Source: Aggregatimonas sangjinii
GTDB lineage: Bacteria; Bacteroidota; Bacteroidia; Flavobacteriales; Flavobacteriaceae
Direction of reading: 5' to 3'
Assembly: GCF_005943945.1 (NCBI RefSeq)
Contig: NZ_CP040710.1
Span: 3,393,501 to 3,457,500 of the forward strand
DNA length: 64,000 nucleotides
A program made the translations under genes and the position numbers. Below are positions 26,459 through 37,275 of the stretch, in pieces. The stretch's first letter is position 1. Each line of letters begins with the position of its first letter. The notes under the pieces were generated by a model. It was not told where the DNA came from and made no database searches. It saw only the letters and a list, made by a program, of their open reading frames with translations.

Positions 26459-29170
26459 TTATTTCAGTTTCTTCTTAACAGCCACTTCTTGGAAACTCTC
26501 AACGATGTCGCCGATATGAATGTCATTGTAGTTTTTGATCTGTAAGCCACAGTCATACCCTTTGGCCACCTCTTTCACATCATCCTTAAATCGTTTCAAT
26601 GATGCCAATTCTCCTGTGTAGACCACCACTCCGTCGCGTATCAATCGCATACCGGCGTTTCGGATAATTTTTCCGTTGGTCACCATACAACCCGCGATGG
26701 TGCCCACCTTGGAAATTTTGAAGGTTTCACGAATCTCGGCGTTTCCGGTAATCTCTTCCTTGATTTCAGGGGAAAGCATTCCTTCCATCGCATCCTTCAG
26801 GTCATTTATCGCATCATATATGATGGAATACATGCGGATATCGATTTCTTCCTTATCGGCCATATCCCTAGCATTCCCCATCGGTCTTACATTAAAGCCG
26901 ATAATGATCGCATCGGAGGCAGAAGCCAATAGCACATCGGATTCCGTAATCGCTCCAACGCCCTTGTGAATAATGTTCACCTGTATTTCGGCGGTCGATA
27001 ATTTCTGGAACGAATCGGTTAAGGCCTCTACGGACCCATCCACATCACCCTTAAGGATGATGTTAAGCTCTTTAAAGTCGCCCAAGGCGATTCGACGACC
27101 AATTTCATCAAGTGTAATATGCCGTTGTGTACGAACAGACTGCTCACGTTGCAATTGAGATCTTTTGGTGGCGATCTGCTTCGCATCACGCTCGTCTTCC
27201 ATGACATTGAACCGATCACCTGCCTGAGGCGCGCCATCCAACCCTAGAATCGAAATCGGCGTTGCAGGACCAGCTTTTTCAATCTCTTTGCCCCGTTCGT
27301 TTTGCATGGCCTTAATCTTACCGCTATTGGTACCTGCCAAGACATAATCCCCGATTTTAAGAGTTCCAGCTTGCACCAAAATAGTGGAGACATAGCCTCT
27401 TCCCTTATCCAAGAAAGCCTCTACTACGGTACCCACGGCCAATTTGTCCGGGTTTGCCTTCAGCTCTAATAATTCTGCTTCGAGCAAGACTTTTTCCAAT
27501 AGTTCCTTGACTCCATCTCCAGTCTTTGCGGAGATATCGTGCGATTGTATTTTTCCGCCCCAGTCCTCTACCAAAAGATTCATATTGGCAAGACCTTCCT
27601 TTATCTTGTCCGGATTCGCGGTAGGCCTATCGATTTTATTGATTGCAAAAACCATGGGGACCCCTGCCGCTTGCGCGTGTGCGATCGCCTCTTTGGTCTG
27701 TGGCATGATGTCATCATCCGCCGCGATTACGATTACCGCAATATCGGTTACCTGTGCACCCCTTGCCCGCATCGCCGTAAAAGCTTCGTGACCGGGAGTG
27801 TCTAAAAAGGTGATTTTTTGTCCGTCTTCCAAGGTAACCCCATAGGCTCCGATATGCTGGGTAATACCACCACTTTCGCCTGCGATCACATTGGCGTCAC
27901 GCACATAATCCAAGAACGATGTCTTTCCATGATCAACGTGCCCCATAACCGTTACGATCGGTGCTCTAGGTTTCAAATCCTCGGGCTTGTCCTCGACTTC
28001 CTCAATGGCTTCCTCCAGTTCCGCTGTAACAAACTCCACTTCATAACCGAATTCATCGGCTACGATGGACAGGGTCTCGGCATCTAAACGCTGGTTCATG
28101 GTAACCATGAGTCCTAAGGACATACAGGCCGAAATAATCTCGGTGGTAGACACATCCATCATGGTCGCAACCTCACTCGCCGTCACGAACTCCGTAACCT
28201 TGAGCGTTTTGTTTTCAATTTCCTGTAATTCCAGATCCGCTTCCGATTGCATACGGTGCTGATCTCTTTTATCTCTTCGGTATTTGGCGCCTTTCCCTTT
28301 TTTGGATTTCCCTTGAAGTTTCTCTAGGGTCTCACGTACCTGTTTTTGTACGTCTTCCTCGGTAGGCTCCACTTTAGGGGCTCCGTATCGTTGTCCTCCA
28401 GCTCTTCCGCGTTGACCTCCTGACCCTCGTCCACCAGTGCCGGTATTACCTGTTTTGGTAACGATTCTTCTTCTTCTTTTTTTCCGGTCGGTATTATCGC
28501 CCGATTTGGCCTCTTCTTTCTTCTTCTTGGGCTTCTGGAATTTGCTCAAGTCGATCTTGGCACCAGCAATAGTAGGACCTGACAGCTTCTTGTACTGCGT
28601 GGTCAACTTTTCAGGTTCCGAGCTTTCCTCTGCCTCGACGGCCTTTTCAGGCGCTGCTTTGGTAGTTTTTGCCGTCGTTTCGGCTTTCTTTGAGGCTTCT
28701 TTTTCAGCCGTTTCTTCTACAGCTTTTTCGGTGGGCTTGTTCACAGCCTTTGTTTCCTCTGCTGGAACGGCGGCTTCTTTTTTGGCAGCACTTGCTTTCT
28801 TACCGGCGTCCAAGTCTATCTTACCGACGGTCTTCGGGCCGGAAAGCTCAGCTTTTGCCTTGATCACTTCAGAAGCTGCGGCTCGGCGTTCGCGCGCCAA
28901 TCGTCTATCTTCCTGTTCTTGCTCCAGCTGAATTCTAAGCGCTTCTTTTTCCTTGCGTTTTTCCTCGCCGACTTCCTTTGAAGCAACCTTCTTGCTCATA
29001 TCGGTCTGGAACTCGCTTTGGAGCACTTGATATACCTCATCGGATATCTTGGTAGTGGGCCTGGCCTCAATGGTGTGGCCCTCTGAAGCAAGATAATCTA
29101 CCGCCCTGTCCAAAGAGATATTTAGTTCGCGAAGAACCTTGTTAAGCCTAATTCTTGCATTTTCTGCCAT
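26459..29170 (-). CDS. infB: Translation initiation factor IF-2
   Basis: A 903-residue GTPase that brings fMet-tRNA to the 30S subunit. An IF2_N helical domain (1-50) precedes a long Lys/Glu/Ala-rich low-complexity region (about 60-300). The G domain has [16 protein letters not shown] and NKID, and the C-terminal initiator-tRNA-binding domains are intact. The length is usual for Bacteroidota. It is the last gene of rimP-nusA-infB, with 43 bases to nusA. Confidence 0.97.
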   Translation of the reverse strand: MAENARIRLNKVLRELNISLDRAVDYLASEGHTIEARPTTKISDEVYQVLQSEFQTDMSKKVASKEVGEEKRKEKEALRIQLEQEQEDRRLARERRAAASEVIKAKAELSGPKTVGKIDLDAGKKASAAKKEAAVPAEETKAVNKPTEKAVEETAEKEASKKAETTAKTTKAAPEKAVEAEESSEPEKLTTQYKKLSGPTIAGAKIDLSKFQKPKKKKEEAKSGDNTDRKKRRRRIVTKTGNTGTGGRGSGGQRGRAGGQRYGAPKVEPTEEDVQKQVRETLEKLQGKSKKGKGAKYRRDKRDQHRMQSEADLELQEIENKTLKVTEFVTASEVATMMDVSTTEIISACMSLGLMVTMNQRLDAETLSIVADEFGYEVEFVTAELEEAIEEVEDKPEDLKPRAPIVTVMGHVDHGKTSFLDYVRDANVIAGESGGITQHIGAYGVTLEDGQKITFLDTPGHEAFTAMRARGAQVTDIAVIVIAADDDIMPQTKEAIAHAQAAGVPMVFAINKIDRPTANPDKIKEGLANMNLLVEDWGGKIQSHDISAKTGDGVKELLEKVLLEAELLELKANPDKLAVGTVVEAFLDKGRGYVSTILVQAGTLKIGDYVLAGTNSGKIKAMQNERGKEIEKAGPATPISILGLDGAPQAGDRFNVMEDERDAKQIATKRSQLQREQSVRTQRHITLDEIGRRIALGDFKELNIILKGDVDGSVEALTDSFQKLSTAEIQVNIIHKGVGAITESDVLLASASDAIIIGFNVRPMGNARDMADKEEIDIRMYSIIYDAINDLKDAMEGMLSPEIKEEITGNAEIRETFKISKVGTIAGCMVTNGKIIRNAGMRLIRDGVVVYTGELASLKRFKDDVKEVAKGYDCGLQIKNYNDIHIGDIVESFQEVAVKKKLK

Positions 29171-29213
29171 ATACTGTATTCCCTATAATTCTATAATTTC
29201 GTCGCTAAGATAG

Positions 29214-30446
29214 CTAATCTTCCAATTCTTCTTTTAGTATGCGTACAACTTCGGTAATGGTTTCCTCTTCCAAATCGGTACGTTTTACCAACTCATCAAC
29301 GTCTTGTTCTAAAATACTTCTTGCGGTATCCATACCGATTTTCTTGAATTCCTCGATAATCCACGAATCGATTTCATCGGAGAATTCGGTCAATTCCACA
29401 TCCTCCTCTACTCCTTCGCGGAACACATCAATCTCATAGCCGGTTAGTTGTCCCGCCAACCTTATGTTATGACCGCCACGACCGATTGCCTTCGAAACCT
29501 CTTCAGGTTTCAGGTATACCTGTGCGGTCATTTTCTCATCGTTCAACTTGACCGATGATACACGGGCAGGACTCAAGGCCCTGGTCACCATTAGTTGCGG
29601 ATTCGCCGTCCAGTTGATTACATCTATGTTCTCATTACCCAACTCCCTTACGATACCGTGAATACGGGAACCTTTCATACCCACACAGGCACCGACCGGA
29701 TCTATACGATCATCATAGGAGTCTACGGCCACTTTTGCTTTTTCCCCAGGAATACGCACCGCTTTTTTGATGGAAATCAAACCATCGAAAACCTCCGGAA
29801 TCTCCTGAAAAAACAGTTGCTCCAAAAACTTGGGCGAGCTTCTCGACATGATGATGGAAGGTTTGCTTCCCTTTAACTCGACACTTTCAATGATTCCCCG
29901 TACGTTATCCCCTTTTCTGAAAAAATCAGATGGAATCTGGCGGTCTTTGGGAAGAATGATCTCATTTCCCTCATCATCCAACAAAATAATGGCCTTGTGG
30001 CGAATGTGATGCACTTCAGCCGTATAAATCTCACCTTCAAGCTCTTTAAAATGCTTGTAAATGGTCGTATTGTCGTGTTCGTGAATTTTGGAAATTAGAT
30101 TTTGACGCAAGGCCAAAATCGCCCTTCTTCCCAAATTGATCAATTTCACCTCTTCGGAAACATCTTCGCCAACCTCGAAATCAGGTTCTATCTTTCGCGC
30201 TTCACTCAAAGCAATTTCCTCGTTTGGCTCTTCTACCTCTCCATCTTCTACAACGATTCGATTACGCCATATTTCCAAATCACCCTTGTCCGGGTTGATG
30301 ATAATATCGAAATTATCATCCGATCCGAATTTCTTTTTTAACGCGCTCCTGAACACCTCTTCCAAGATGGCCATTAGCGTTACCCTATCTATAAATTTAT
30401 CGTCTTTAAATTCCGAAAAAGATTCGATCAACGCAATATTTTCCAT
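29214..30446 (-). CDS. nusA: Transcription termination/antitermination factor NusA
   Basis: A 410-residue RNA polymerase-associated factor. The N-terminal RNAP-binding domain (1-125) is followed by an S1 domain, and then two KH domains including the GRGGHNIRLAGQLTG loop near residue 330. It is shorter than the E. coli protein because the acidic C-terminal repeats are missing, as is normal for this phylum. It starts 10 bases after rimP ends. Confidence 0.96.
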   Translation of the reverse strand: MENIALIESFSEFKDDKFIDRVTLMAILEEVFRSALKKKFGSDDNFDIIINPDKGDLEIWRNRIVVEDGEVEEPNEEIALSEARKIEPDFEVGEDVSEEVKLINLGRRAILALRQNLISKIHEHDNTTIYKHFKELEGEIYTAEVHHIRHKAIILLDDEGNEIILPKDRQIPSDFFRKGDNVRGIIESVELKGSKPSIIMSRSSPKFLEQLFFQEIPEVFDGLISIKKAVRIPGEKAKVAVDSYDDRIDPVGACVGMKGSRIHGIVRELGNENIDVINWTANPQLMVTRALSPARVSSVKLNDEKMTAQVYLKPEEVSKAIGRGGHNIRLAGQLTGYEIDVFREGVEEDVELTEFSDEIDSWIIEEFKKIGMDTARSILEQDVDELVKRTDLEEETITEVVRILKEELED

Positions 30447-30456
30447 TTTGCTTCTA

Positions 30457-30921
30457 TTAAAATTTCAACATGACTTTTGCTTCCTTGATATCGGCAAAAC
30501 CGATTTTCTTTATTTTCTGAACGGTCACCTTGCCTTTACCAATGGGCTTGGGCTCACGTGCTTTCCATTCCAACGTAATACCTTCCTCTGAAACCGAAGT
30601 AAGATTACCTTCATAATTATCTTCCTCGGTGCGAACTGCCATCTTTCGCCCTAAATTCTTCTTATACTGTCTGGGTAATACCATTGGGGCTGCTGCCCCT
30701 GCCGACGCCACCTCTAAGGCGAAATCAACTTCTTCCCGATCTAGATTGTGCTCGATGGCCCTACTGATTTTTATACAATCTTGAACGGTAACCCCATTAT
30801 CGCCGTCTATAACGACCGTAATCTTATTATCCGCGGTAATCGAAAAGTCGATAAGGAAGAGGTTTTCATCTTCCGCAAGCCCTTCATTCAGAAATTCCGT
30901 AACCTTATCTTTAAACATCAT
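30457..30921 (-). CDS. rimP: Ribosome maturation factor RimP
   Basis: A protein of about 154 residues needed for 30S subunit assembly. The family core is visible as FLIDFSITADNKITVVIDGDNGV and DREEVDFALEVASAG. The frame extends to a TTG at 30948, but the adjacent ATG-ATG at 30916-30921 fits the family start better (MFKDKVTEFL). It leads the conserved rimP-nusA-infB operon. Confidence 0.92.
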   Translation of the reverse strand: MMFKDKVTEFLNEGLAEDENLFLIDFSITADNKITVVIDGDNGVTVQDCIKISRAIEHNLDREEVDFALEVASAGAAAPMVLPRQYKKNLGRKMAVRTEEDNYEGNLTSVSEEGITLEWKAREPKPIGKGKVTVQKIKKIGFADIKEAKVMLKF

Positions 30922-31363
30922 ATTCGTCAGGTTTCCCGAAGAATTCAATCGTTAGTATCGAGATTCAGCTTCTTATTCCTCGTATAACCGAACGGCCTAA
31001 AACGCTCGAACTATCGGCGCAAAATAGCATCCTAAAACGTAAGAGAATGCATCTTTTTAGGTCGCCTAGTACATCTGGGAAAGGAAAATCCCGCAAATAA
31101 AAAAGAGGACTTAATGGTCCCCTCATGAATACTCCTATATCCTTTCAGCGGTGCAAATATACACTTTTTTTTAATTTTTTACATCATATTCAAAAGCTGG
31201 AATACAAAAGGTAAAACACTTTTATTTTTTATGCGTTCCGAAAATATAATGACCAAAAATTCGTTTTCCAACAAGATGTTGTACTTTTATTTTAACGAAG
31301 CAATTGCGGCTCTTTTCTGACACCGCGACAAACTCGGCAACTAAATCAACCAACTTACTTCTT
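30922..31363. other. Divergent control region between rimP and antiporter gene
   Basis: About 440 bases hold no supported gene. On the minus strand a perfect TATATTTG box (31154-31161) could start rimP transcription and would give a leader of more than 200 bases. A small imperfect stem (AGAGGAC with GTCCCCT, near 31110-31126) lies within that leader. No plus-strand promoter for the antiporter is clear. Confidence 0.4.
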
Positions 31364-32758
31364 ATGGGTGCACTTTCGTCTTTTGATTTGATTATTGCCG
31401 CGGCGGTAATCGTGATTCTTTCGTTTTGGTTTAACGGACTTGCCAAGAAAACGAGCATTCCTTCGGTATTGATGCTCATTGTATTGGGTATTATCGTACA
31501 ATATGCGTGGAGGCAATTTGTGGGTCCCATTCCAGATTTTTCAGGGTCTTTAGAAATACTTGGCACGGTAGGTTTGATCATGATCGTCTTGGAAGCCGCC
31601 CTGGAACTGGAACTAAAACGGGAAAAACTGGTCCCGATCATTAAAGCAGTGGCCATAGCACTTATCGGTCTTATAGGTTCTGCTTGGGTTGCAGCACTCA
31701 TCATTTATCAATTTATTCCCGAGATGACCATGCAATCGGCATGGCTTTATGCCACCCCCTTATCGATTTTATCCAGCGCGATCATCATTCCGAGTGTCGG
31801 CGGCCTACAAGAAGACAAAAAGGAATTCCATATTTACGAAAGTACCTTTTCCGATATCATGGGTATTATGATGTTCTACTTCCTCGCGGCGGATTTCGAC
31901 CCGGCCCAAGATGGAGGTGTGGTCGGTTTTGCCGGAAATATTGTACTTACCATGGTAATCGCGGTTGTGGCCGGTTATGCCATCATACTTGTGTTCCAGA
32001 AAATAAAGAGCTCTGCTAAACTTTTTTTGCTGATCGCCATTCTGCTCTTATTGTATGCCATAGGAAAGAAAATGCACCTTTCGCCCCTGATCATCATCTT
32101 GATTTTCGGTTTGATCATCAAGAACATAAAACTCTTTTTTCCTGGGAAAACGGCCATCTTTCTTGACAAAGAGCGCATTCACCAGATGTACCACGAACTG
32201 CATATCATTACGTTGGAGACCGCCTTTGTGGTGCGCACCTTCTTTTTCGTCATTTTTGGTATCACCATCGTTATCGCTTCGTTGTTCAGTCTTAACGTCG
32301 CCCTGATCAGCGTCTTGATCATCGCATCGATTTATGCGATTCGCTTTGTATTGTTAAGGGTTTTTATCGGTAAGGATTTCTTACCGCAACTCTTTATCGC
32401 CCCTAGGGGATTGATTACCGTACTCTTATTCTACGGTATTCCCGAAAGTGCCCAAATAGAATCGTTCGAATCCGGCGTACTGTTATTCGTGATTATCGCC
32501 ACTAGCTTGATCATGACCTTTGCCATGATTCGCGATAAGCGAAAAATGGGAACCATACTCGATGAATTGGACGATGAAGTCGCGGCACGAAATAAGGCTG
32601 AGGATGTATTGCGCGAAAGGTCCGAGGATGCCGAAACAACGGAGTCGACCGAGGAGCAAACAACCGAGGACGAAATCGATTTGCCGGAAGAACCCAAAGA
32701 CAATGAGCAAGGCGATGGCCCTGAGACGGACCAAATCGACAAAAAAAAGGACCTGTAA
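31364..32758 (+). CDS. Monovalent cation:proton antiporter (CPA1-like)
   Basis: A 464-residue sodium/hydrogen-exchanger-type protein with about 12 membrane helices (residues 1-400). The pore region includes SILSSAIIIPSVGG and ESTFSDIMG, where the acidic pair lies. APRGLITVLLFY is the characteristic late helix. The C-terminal 65 residues are hydrophilic and very acidic (TTESTEEQTTEDE). It probably exchanges cytoplasmic Na+ or K+ for protons. The ATG at 31364 is preferred over a TTG 20 codons upstream, because the extra residues are hydrophilic and do not belong to the first helix. Confidence 0.85.
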   Translation: MGALSSFDLIIAAAVIVILSFWFNGLAKKTSIPSVLMLIVLGIIVQYAWRQFVGPIPDFSGSLEILGTVGLIMIVLEAALELELKREKLVPIIKAVAIALIGLIGSAWVAALIIYQFIPEMTMQSAWLYATPLSILSSAIIIPSVGGLQEDKKEFHIYESTFSDIMGIMMFYFLAADFDPAQDGGVVGFAGNIVLTMVIAVVAGYAIILVFQKIKSSAKLFLLIAILLLLYAIGKKMHLSPLIIILIFGLIIKNIKLFFPGKTAIFLDKERIHQMYHELHIITLETAFVVRTFFFVIFGITIVIASLFSLNVALISVLIIASIYAIRFVLLRVFIGKDFLPQLFIAPRGLITVLLFYGIPESAQIESFESGVLLFVIIATSLIMTFAMIRDKRKMGTILDELDDEVAARNKAEDVLRERSEDAETTESTEEQTTEDEIDLPEEPKDNEQGDGPETDQIDKKKDL

Positions 32759-33168
32759 ACACACGGCCTGTATTTTCGCACAAGATGGTATAGTATATTC
32801 ACTCCTTATTTGGTAATTGGCTACAACGGGAATCAATACCCCAGCGCGAGCTCGATTCGGACATGATAAAGCGCTAAGGGAAATCGCATTATCATTTTGA
32901 CGATATTCCGGTCGTCCTTCTTTCCATGAGAATTACTGTAGCAATTCCTGATATTGCTGGATTTCACACTCCTCCCTATTCCTCAGATTACCTTACTTTT
33001 CGAGCGTGCAAAAGGATTACGTCGGATTTTTTACCCGATGAAGCGCTATTTTTGATATTTCCTTCTTTTCAAGGGAAATTTGCATAACGACGAACAACAC
33101 TACGTTAATTTTTAGTTTGTTGGCGTCCAAGCTACCTAATACTACGTATTGAATAAAAAGCAATTTCG
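32759..33168. other. 410-base intergenic region
   Basis: No gene, tRNA or strong hairpin is seen. The last 100 bases are AT-rich and must carry the promoter of the secreted protein that follows. An AAATTTGC near 33077 resembles a weak -7 element. Confidence 0.4.
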
Positions 33169-36100
33169 GTGAATCGATACCTACTAGATTACAGTAAACA
33201 GCTACCGTTCTCCCTACTATTTCTATTATTCGCTCAAATAATAGGTGCTCAGGTAACCTTTGAAGTAGCCTTCCCCAATCTCGATTTTGATTTTGCGGTC
33301 GAGCTGCAGCACGCGGGCGATGGCAGCGACCGTTTGTTCGTGGTCGAGCAATCGGGACGCATACAGGTATTTCCGAACAACGATGCCGTTGCTTCGACCG
33401 AACAACGTACTTTTCTAGATATTTCAGATGAAATCAGTTACAGTGCGGGCCAAGAAATCGGCCTATTGGGATTGGCCTTTCATCCCGATTATGCCCAGAA
33501 CGGGTATTTCTACGTGTATTACACTCGAGCAAGCTCATTGTCTGGCGTGAACACTGAAATGGTGCTCGCCCGTTTTACGGTCAGTGACGAACCGGACCTT
33601 GCCGACCCGAACTCGAGGATGGAAATTTTCAGTTTTGACAAAAATCAGTTGGATTCCAACCACAATGGTGGCAAAATCGCATTCGGCCCGGATGGCTATC
33701 TATACATATCGGTGGGAGACGGCGGTGGTGCTGGCGACCCGAACGACAATGCGCAAAACCTTCAGAATGTTTTTGGGAGTATTTTACGTATCGATGTGGA
33801 TGTAGATGGCAACAACCCTCTGGAATCGAATCCCGATTTACCGAATGGCAACTATGAGATTCCCTCGGACAATCCAAGAGTTGGTTTGGATGGATTGGAT
33901 GAACTATACGCCTGGGGATTGCGGAATACTTGGAAATTCTCCTTTGATAATGCTACCGGAAACCTTTGGGGAGCAGACGTCGGACAAGGTAGTTTTGAAG
34001 AAATCAATTTAATTTCCCGGGGAGGGAATTATGGTTGGGACCGGTTCGAGGCGAATTCGCTATCCGATTCCGGAACCACCTTAGCTACCGATGGCGATAT
34101 TGACCCTATATTTTATTACGACCATAACGGGGGCGACGTATCCGTAACCGGAGGATATGTTTACCGGGGCAGCAGTACTGACCCACTACTCGATGAAAAA
34201 TACATTTTCGGGGACTACGTTTCGGGCAGGGTTTGGTCTTTGGATTACGACTCGAGCTCCGGTACAGCCGCCACTACCTTGCTTTTTAGAACTAGCGGTC
34301 AGTTCATTTCCAGTTTTGGCCTTGATGCAAGTGGAGAGCTGTATTTCAGTGATTACGGCATCGGCAAAAACCTCTACAGGATTTCTGGAGGTACCAGCGA
34401 GCCTGTTCAAGAAACAGCGGAAGGCGTTGGTTTCTGGGATAATCTGGAAAACGGCGTACAAGGGGTGGTCAACGCTGTGGCGACCTCCCAATCAAATATC
34501 GTATATGTTGGCGGGGAGTTTGAGATGGCAGGTGATGTAATTGCCAATAATATCGCGGTTTATGCCTCTGAATCAGGCTGGAACAACCTAGGAACCGGAA
34601 CAGACGGAACTGTTGATGCCATCGTTACAATGGCTGACGGCTCAGTGTACATAGGAGGATCGTTTACCAACGTAAATGGCGTTCCCGCCAATAATGTTGC
34701 CGTATGGGACGGTCAGAATTGGTCTGCCTTGGGTGAGGGTACGGATGGACCCGTACAAGCGCTACAGCTAGACGCCGACAACAATTTATTCGTTGGAGGA
34801 AACTTTCAAAACGCGGGGGGCGTTCCAGTGCGAAACATTGCACAATGGACCGATGGGCAGTGGTCGTCGCTAACGGATGAAACGAACGGAGTTCAGGGGG
34901 CGAACAACGAAATAAGGGCCATTGCCGTCGGAAATGAAAACAGGGTGTACATTGGTGGAAATTTCGATAATGTCGGAGGAAATTCTGCCTCTAGAATCGC
35001 CGTTTGGGATGGAAATCGATGGAGTAGTCTCGGGACCGGGACCAGCGGATTCGTACAGGCCATCTTGGTCACGGAAGCGTATGTTTATGCCGGAGGCAAT
35101 TTTTCCTTGGCCGGGGACCAGACCGTAAATAGGATAGCACGATGGTCGCTACAAGATTCGGAATGGCAAAGCCTGGGCGATGGTGTAAGCGGGAATGTGA
35201 ATGCCTTGGATTACGATGGCACCTATTTATATGTTGGTGGAAGCTTCGAAACGGCCTCCGATAATATTGAAACGGAAAAAATCTTGCACAACATCGCCAG
35301 ATGGAGTAGCGGTATCGGCTGGGAAGCGCTAGGTGCCGAAACCGAGGTCGGTGTAACAACACAGGTGAACGATCTGGCCTTCGATACCGATTTTTGGCGA
35401 TTGTATGTGGGCGGTAACTTTTCGAATGCCGGTGCGATAGGGGCCAATAATGTCGCGCTATGGTACGAAGAAGATCGACCCATTGTACTCAGCGATGATA
35501 GTTTTACCATTTCGGCCGTCGATAGCGATTGCCCTGATACAAATAATGGTGCGATTACCGCAAGGGCGAACCAGACCGCGGAATATGAACTTACCTTATC
35601 CGCCGAAAGCGGCGTTTCGACCTATACTTTCACCGACAGCTTGGAAATTACAGACCTGTTCCCGGACGCCTACACTATCGATATTGAGGCCATTGATCGT
35701 CCGAACTATAAAGCGAACTATGAGCTTACCATAGCGGCCCCAGAAGCCTTACAGGTGGTAACTGAACTTAACGCTGTTACCAAAACCTTAACACTGAACA
35801 TGTCTGGAGCTGCTTCGTATACTATAGCAGTCAATGGAAGCATCACAAGAACCGCAGCAGACGAGCTGACCATTGACCTTACGGAAAACGTTACGACGGT
35901 ACGCGTCACGACCGACACGGATTGTCAAGGTACTTTTGAGCAAACCTTTACCTTAAACGAGGAAGGGGTAGTGGCAGCAGCAGATGTTGAAATAGTATAC
36001 CTGAACCCGTTCGACGACCTCATCAATCTTAGTCTTTCTGGAATGGAAGAGGGGGCTCAAATCGAGGTCTTGGTTTTTACAATTTCCGGGGTGCAGCTGA

Positions 36101-36228
36101 TTTCAGAACTTTGTGAGGTGCAAAATAGCGCCATCACCCTAAACACCGAAATATTAGCCGATGGTATTTATATCGTACGCTTGGAAATCGGCGATACGTT
36201 GCAATCCTTTAAGCTGATTAAAAATTAA
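33169..36228 (+). CDS. Secreted PQQ-type sugar dehydrogenase-like protein with propeller repeats and T9SS tail
   Basis: A 1019-residue protein with a GTG start. It has a signal peptide (1-28), then a glucose/sorbosone dehydrogenase-like six-bladed propeller (about 30-410: VEQSGRIQVF, GLLGLAFHPDY, HNGGKIAFGPDGYLYISVGDGGG). From about 420 to 765 there are tandem repeats of roughly 45-55 residues built on YVGGNF-NAGG-NNIA-WDG-WSSLG, probably a second propeller. The last 80 residues form a type IX secretion sorting domain (ADGIYIVRLEIGD near the end). It is likely an outer-surface or secreted enzyme acting on sugars. Activity of the dehydrogenase part is not proven. Confidence 0.87.
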   Translation: MNRYLLDYSKQLPFSLLFLLFAQIIGAQVTFEVAFPNLDFDFAVELQHAGDGSDRLFVVEQSGRIQVFPNNDAVASTEQRTFLDISDEISYSAGQEIGLLGLAFHPDYAQNGYFYVYYTRASSLSGVNTEMVLARFTVSDEPDLADPNSRMEIFSFDKNQLDSNHNGGKIAFGPDGYLYISVGDGGGAGDPNDNAQNLQNVFGSILRIDVDVDGNNPLESNPDLPNGNYEIPSDNPRVGLDGLDELYAWGLRNTWKFSFDNATGNLWGADVGQGSFEEINLISRGGNYGWDRFEANSLSDSGTTLATDGDIDPIFYYDHNGGDVSVTGGYVYRGSSTDPLLDEKYIFGDYVSGRVWSLDYDSSSGTAATTLLFRTSGQFISSFGLDASGELYFSDYGIGKNLYRISGGTSEPVQETAEGVGFWDNLENGVQGVVNAVATSQSNIVYVGGEFEMAGDVIANNIAVYASESGWNNLGTGTDGTVDAIVTMADGSVYIGGSFTNVNGVPANNVAVWDGQNWSALGEGTDGPVQALQLDADNNLFVGGNFQNAGGVPVRNIAQWTDGQWSSLTDETNGVQGANNEIRAIAVGNENRVYIGGNFDNVGGNSASRIAVWDGNRWSSLGTGTSGFVQAILVTEAYVYAGGNFSLAGDQTVNRIARWSLQDSEWQSLGDGVSGNVNALDYDGTYLYVGGSFETASDNIETEKILHNIARWSSGIGWEALGAETEVGVTTQVNDLAFDTDFWRLYVGGNFSNAGAIGANNVALWYEEDRPIVLSDDSFTISAVDSDCPDTNNGAITARANQTAEYELTLSAESGVSTYTFTDSLEITDLFPDAYTIDIEAIDRPNYKANYELTIAAPEALQVVTELNAVTKTLTLNMSGAASYTIAVNGSITRTAADELTIDLTENVTTVRVTTDTDCQGTFEQTFTLNEEGVVAAADVEIVYLNPFDDLINLSLSGMEEGAQIEVLVFTISGVQLISELCEVQNSAITLNTEILADGIYIVRLEIGDTLQSFKLIKN

Positions 36229-36347
36229 GATGTGGCATGGCTTTAGAGCCCTACCTATCCCAAATTCATTTTATTTTGAAGCTTTAAATGCGCTTCCACA
36301 GGCGGGCCAGCATCACTTCTCAGAAAGAAGCAAACCCTACCACATCG

Positions 36348-36691
36348 AAAATAAAAATTCCAACATCAAAAGAAATCGGGAATATTGTCACCATTCGCTG
36401 CACAAAGATGTTCTTCTACAAAATGTGTATGGAACGAGTTAGAGATGCTCAGGATTTCCCAACGCTTCCTTCGGGGACTCATCTTCCACTTAATACAAAA
36501 CAAAAATCCCGATATCGAAAGACATCGGGACTAATTTCTAATTGTTGGCCCACAAGGACTACCTTCGACTGCGCTCAGGATGAACCTGTCTTCCGTCCAG
36601 GCAGGCTTCTCGTAGCCCTCCAGATTGAAAACAAAAATCCCGACATCAAAAGACATCGGGACTAATTTCTAATTGTTGGCCCACAAGGACT
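36348..36691. repeat. Triplicated tRNA-Gln 3' end / terminator repeat
   Basis: A 64-bp unit is present at 36497-36560 and again at 36628-36691 with two mismatches. A third, decayed copy of its left part is at 36348-36386. On the minus strand each intact unit reads as the last 16 nt of tRNA-Gln followed by a hairpin (TCCCGAT with ATCGGGA) and a T-run, i.e. the tRNA 3' end plus terminator. Only the rightmost copy is joined to the complete tRNA. The copies are 149 and 131 bases apart. The spacer after the first intact copy contains CCTTCGACTGCGCTCAGGA, a sequence that looks like a dispersed repeat. Confidence 0.75.
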
Positions 36692-36747
36692 CGAACCTTG
36701 AATGACGGTACCAAAAACCGGAGTGTTGCCAATTACACCATGGGCCA
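36676..36747 (-). tRNA. tRNA-Gln (TTG anticodon)
   Basis: A 72-nt cloverleaf can be drawn on the minus strand. The acceptor TGGCCCA pairs with TGGGCCA. The D stem is GTGT/ACAC with the GG-containing loop, and the anticodon loop TTTTGGT has TTG at 34-36. The T arm is CAAGG-TTCGAGT-CCTTG, and the discriminator is A. The CCA end is not encoded. A terminator hairpin follows at 36635-36662. Confidence 0.93.
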
Positions 36748-37275
36748 ATACCAACTGCTGGAATGTTGAAACAAAATGAACGAAAACAAGTTCAGCATTC
36801 GAGCGTGCAAATTTAAAACAAAGTTTGGTTCGCACAAACATTTTCGTACACAATAATCCAAAAAACGCTTGATGCTTGTTTCGGTCACACCCCTCCCTTT
36901 GGGAACAGCGAGATAGCGCTGTATGCAAATCAGTCGTATGGAAAAACAAGCACATTCATCTAAATAAATGCTTTACCGCTTTCTATATGCGAATTACAGG
37001 GCGGAAACTCCCCTGTTAAAGGTTTATAAAAAATGGTAGTCATATCTATTTTGAATTCGTAAATTCGCCCCCAAGGATAAAAAATTTCGTCAAACAGACT
37101 GTTGCTGAAAGGAATCATGGGAATATTTAGGACGGATTGACTCGTAGTAATGATCGGTTAACGAAATTTTGTATTTGCCCTTCCCGAAAGGGAATTTAAA
37201 ATGGAAAACCTAGCATGTAAGCAGGTAGACCAGAGGCAATTTATCGAGGAATTATATTGATTTAATAGATCCTTC
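36748..37275. other. 528-base intergenic region upstream of DUF2723 gene
   Basis: No gene is supported. It should contain the tRNA-Gln promoter (minus) near 36750-36860 and the promoter of the DUF2723 gene near 37200-37270, but I see no clean TAnnTTTG box for either. Confidence 0.35.

Noticed and set aside
36545-36560. Possible second tRNA-Gln
   Set aside because: Only the last 16 nt of the tRNA are present at this copy; no anticodon or D arm follows, so it is a fragment within the repeat.
36230-36665. Short plus-strand ORFs (about 70 and 125 codons) after the secreted dehydrogenase gene
   Set aside because: They run through the tRNA-terminator repeats and have no signal or family match; they are open frames in repeat DNA.
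32998-36814. 14-base word TTCGAGCGTGCAAA shared by two intergenic regions (near 32999 and 36799)
   Set aside because: Several chance matches of this length are expected in a 64 kb window, and neither flank extends the match.
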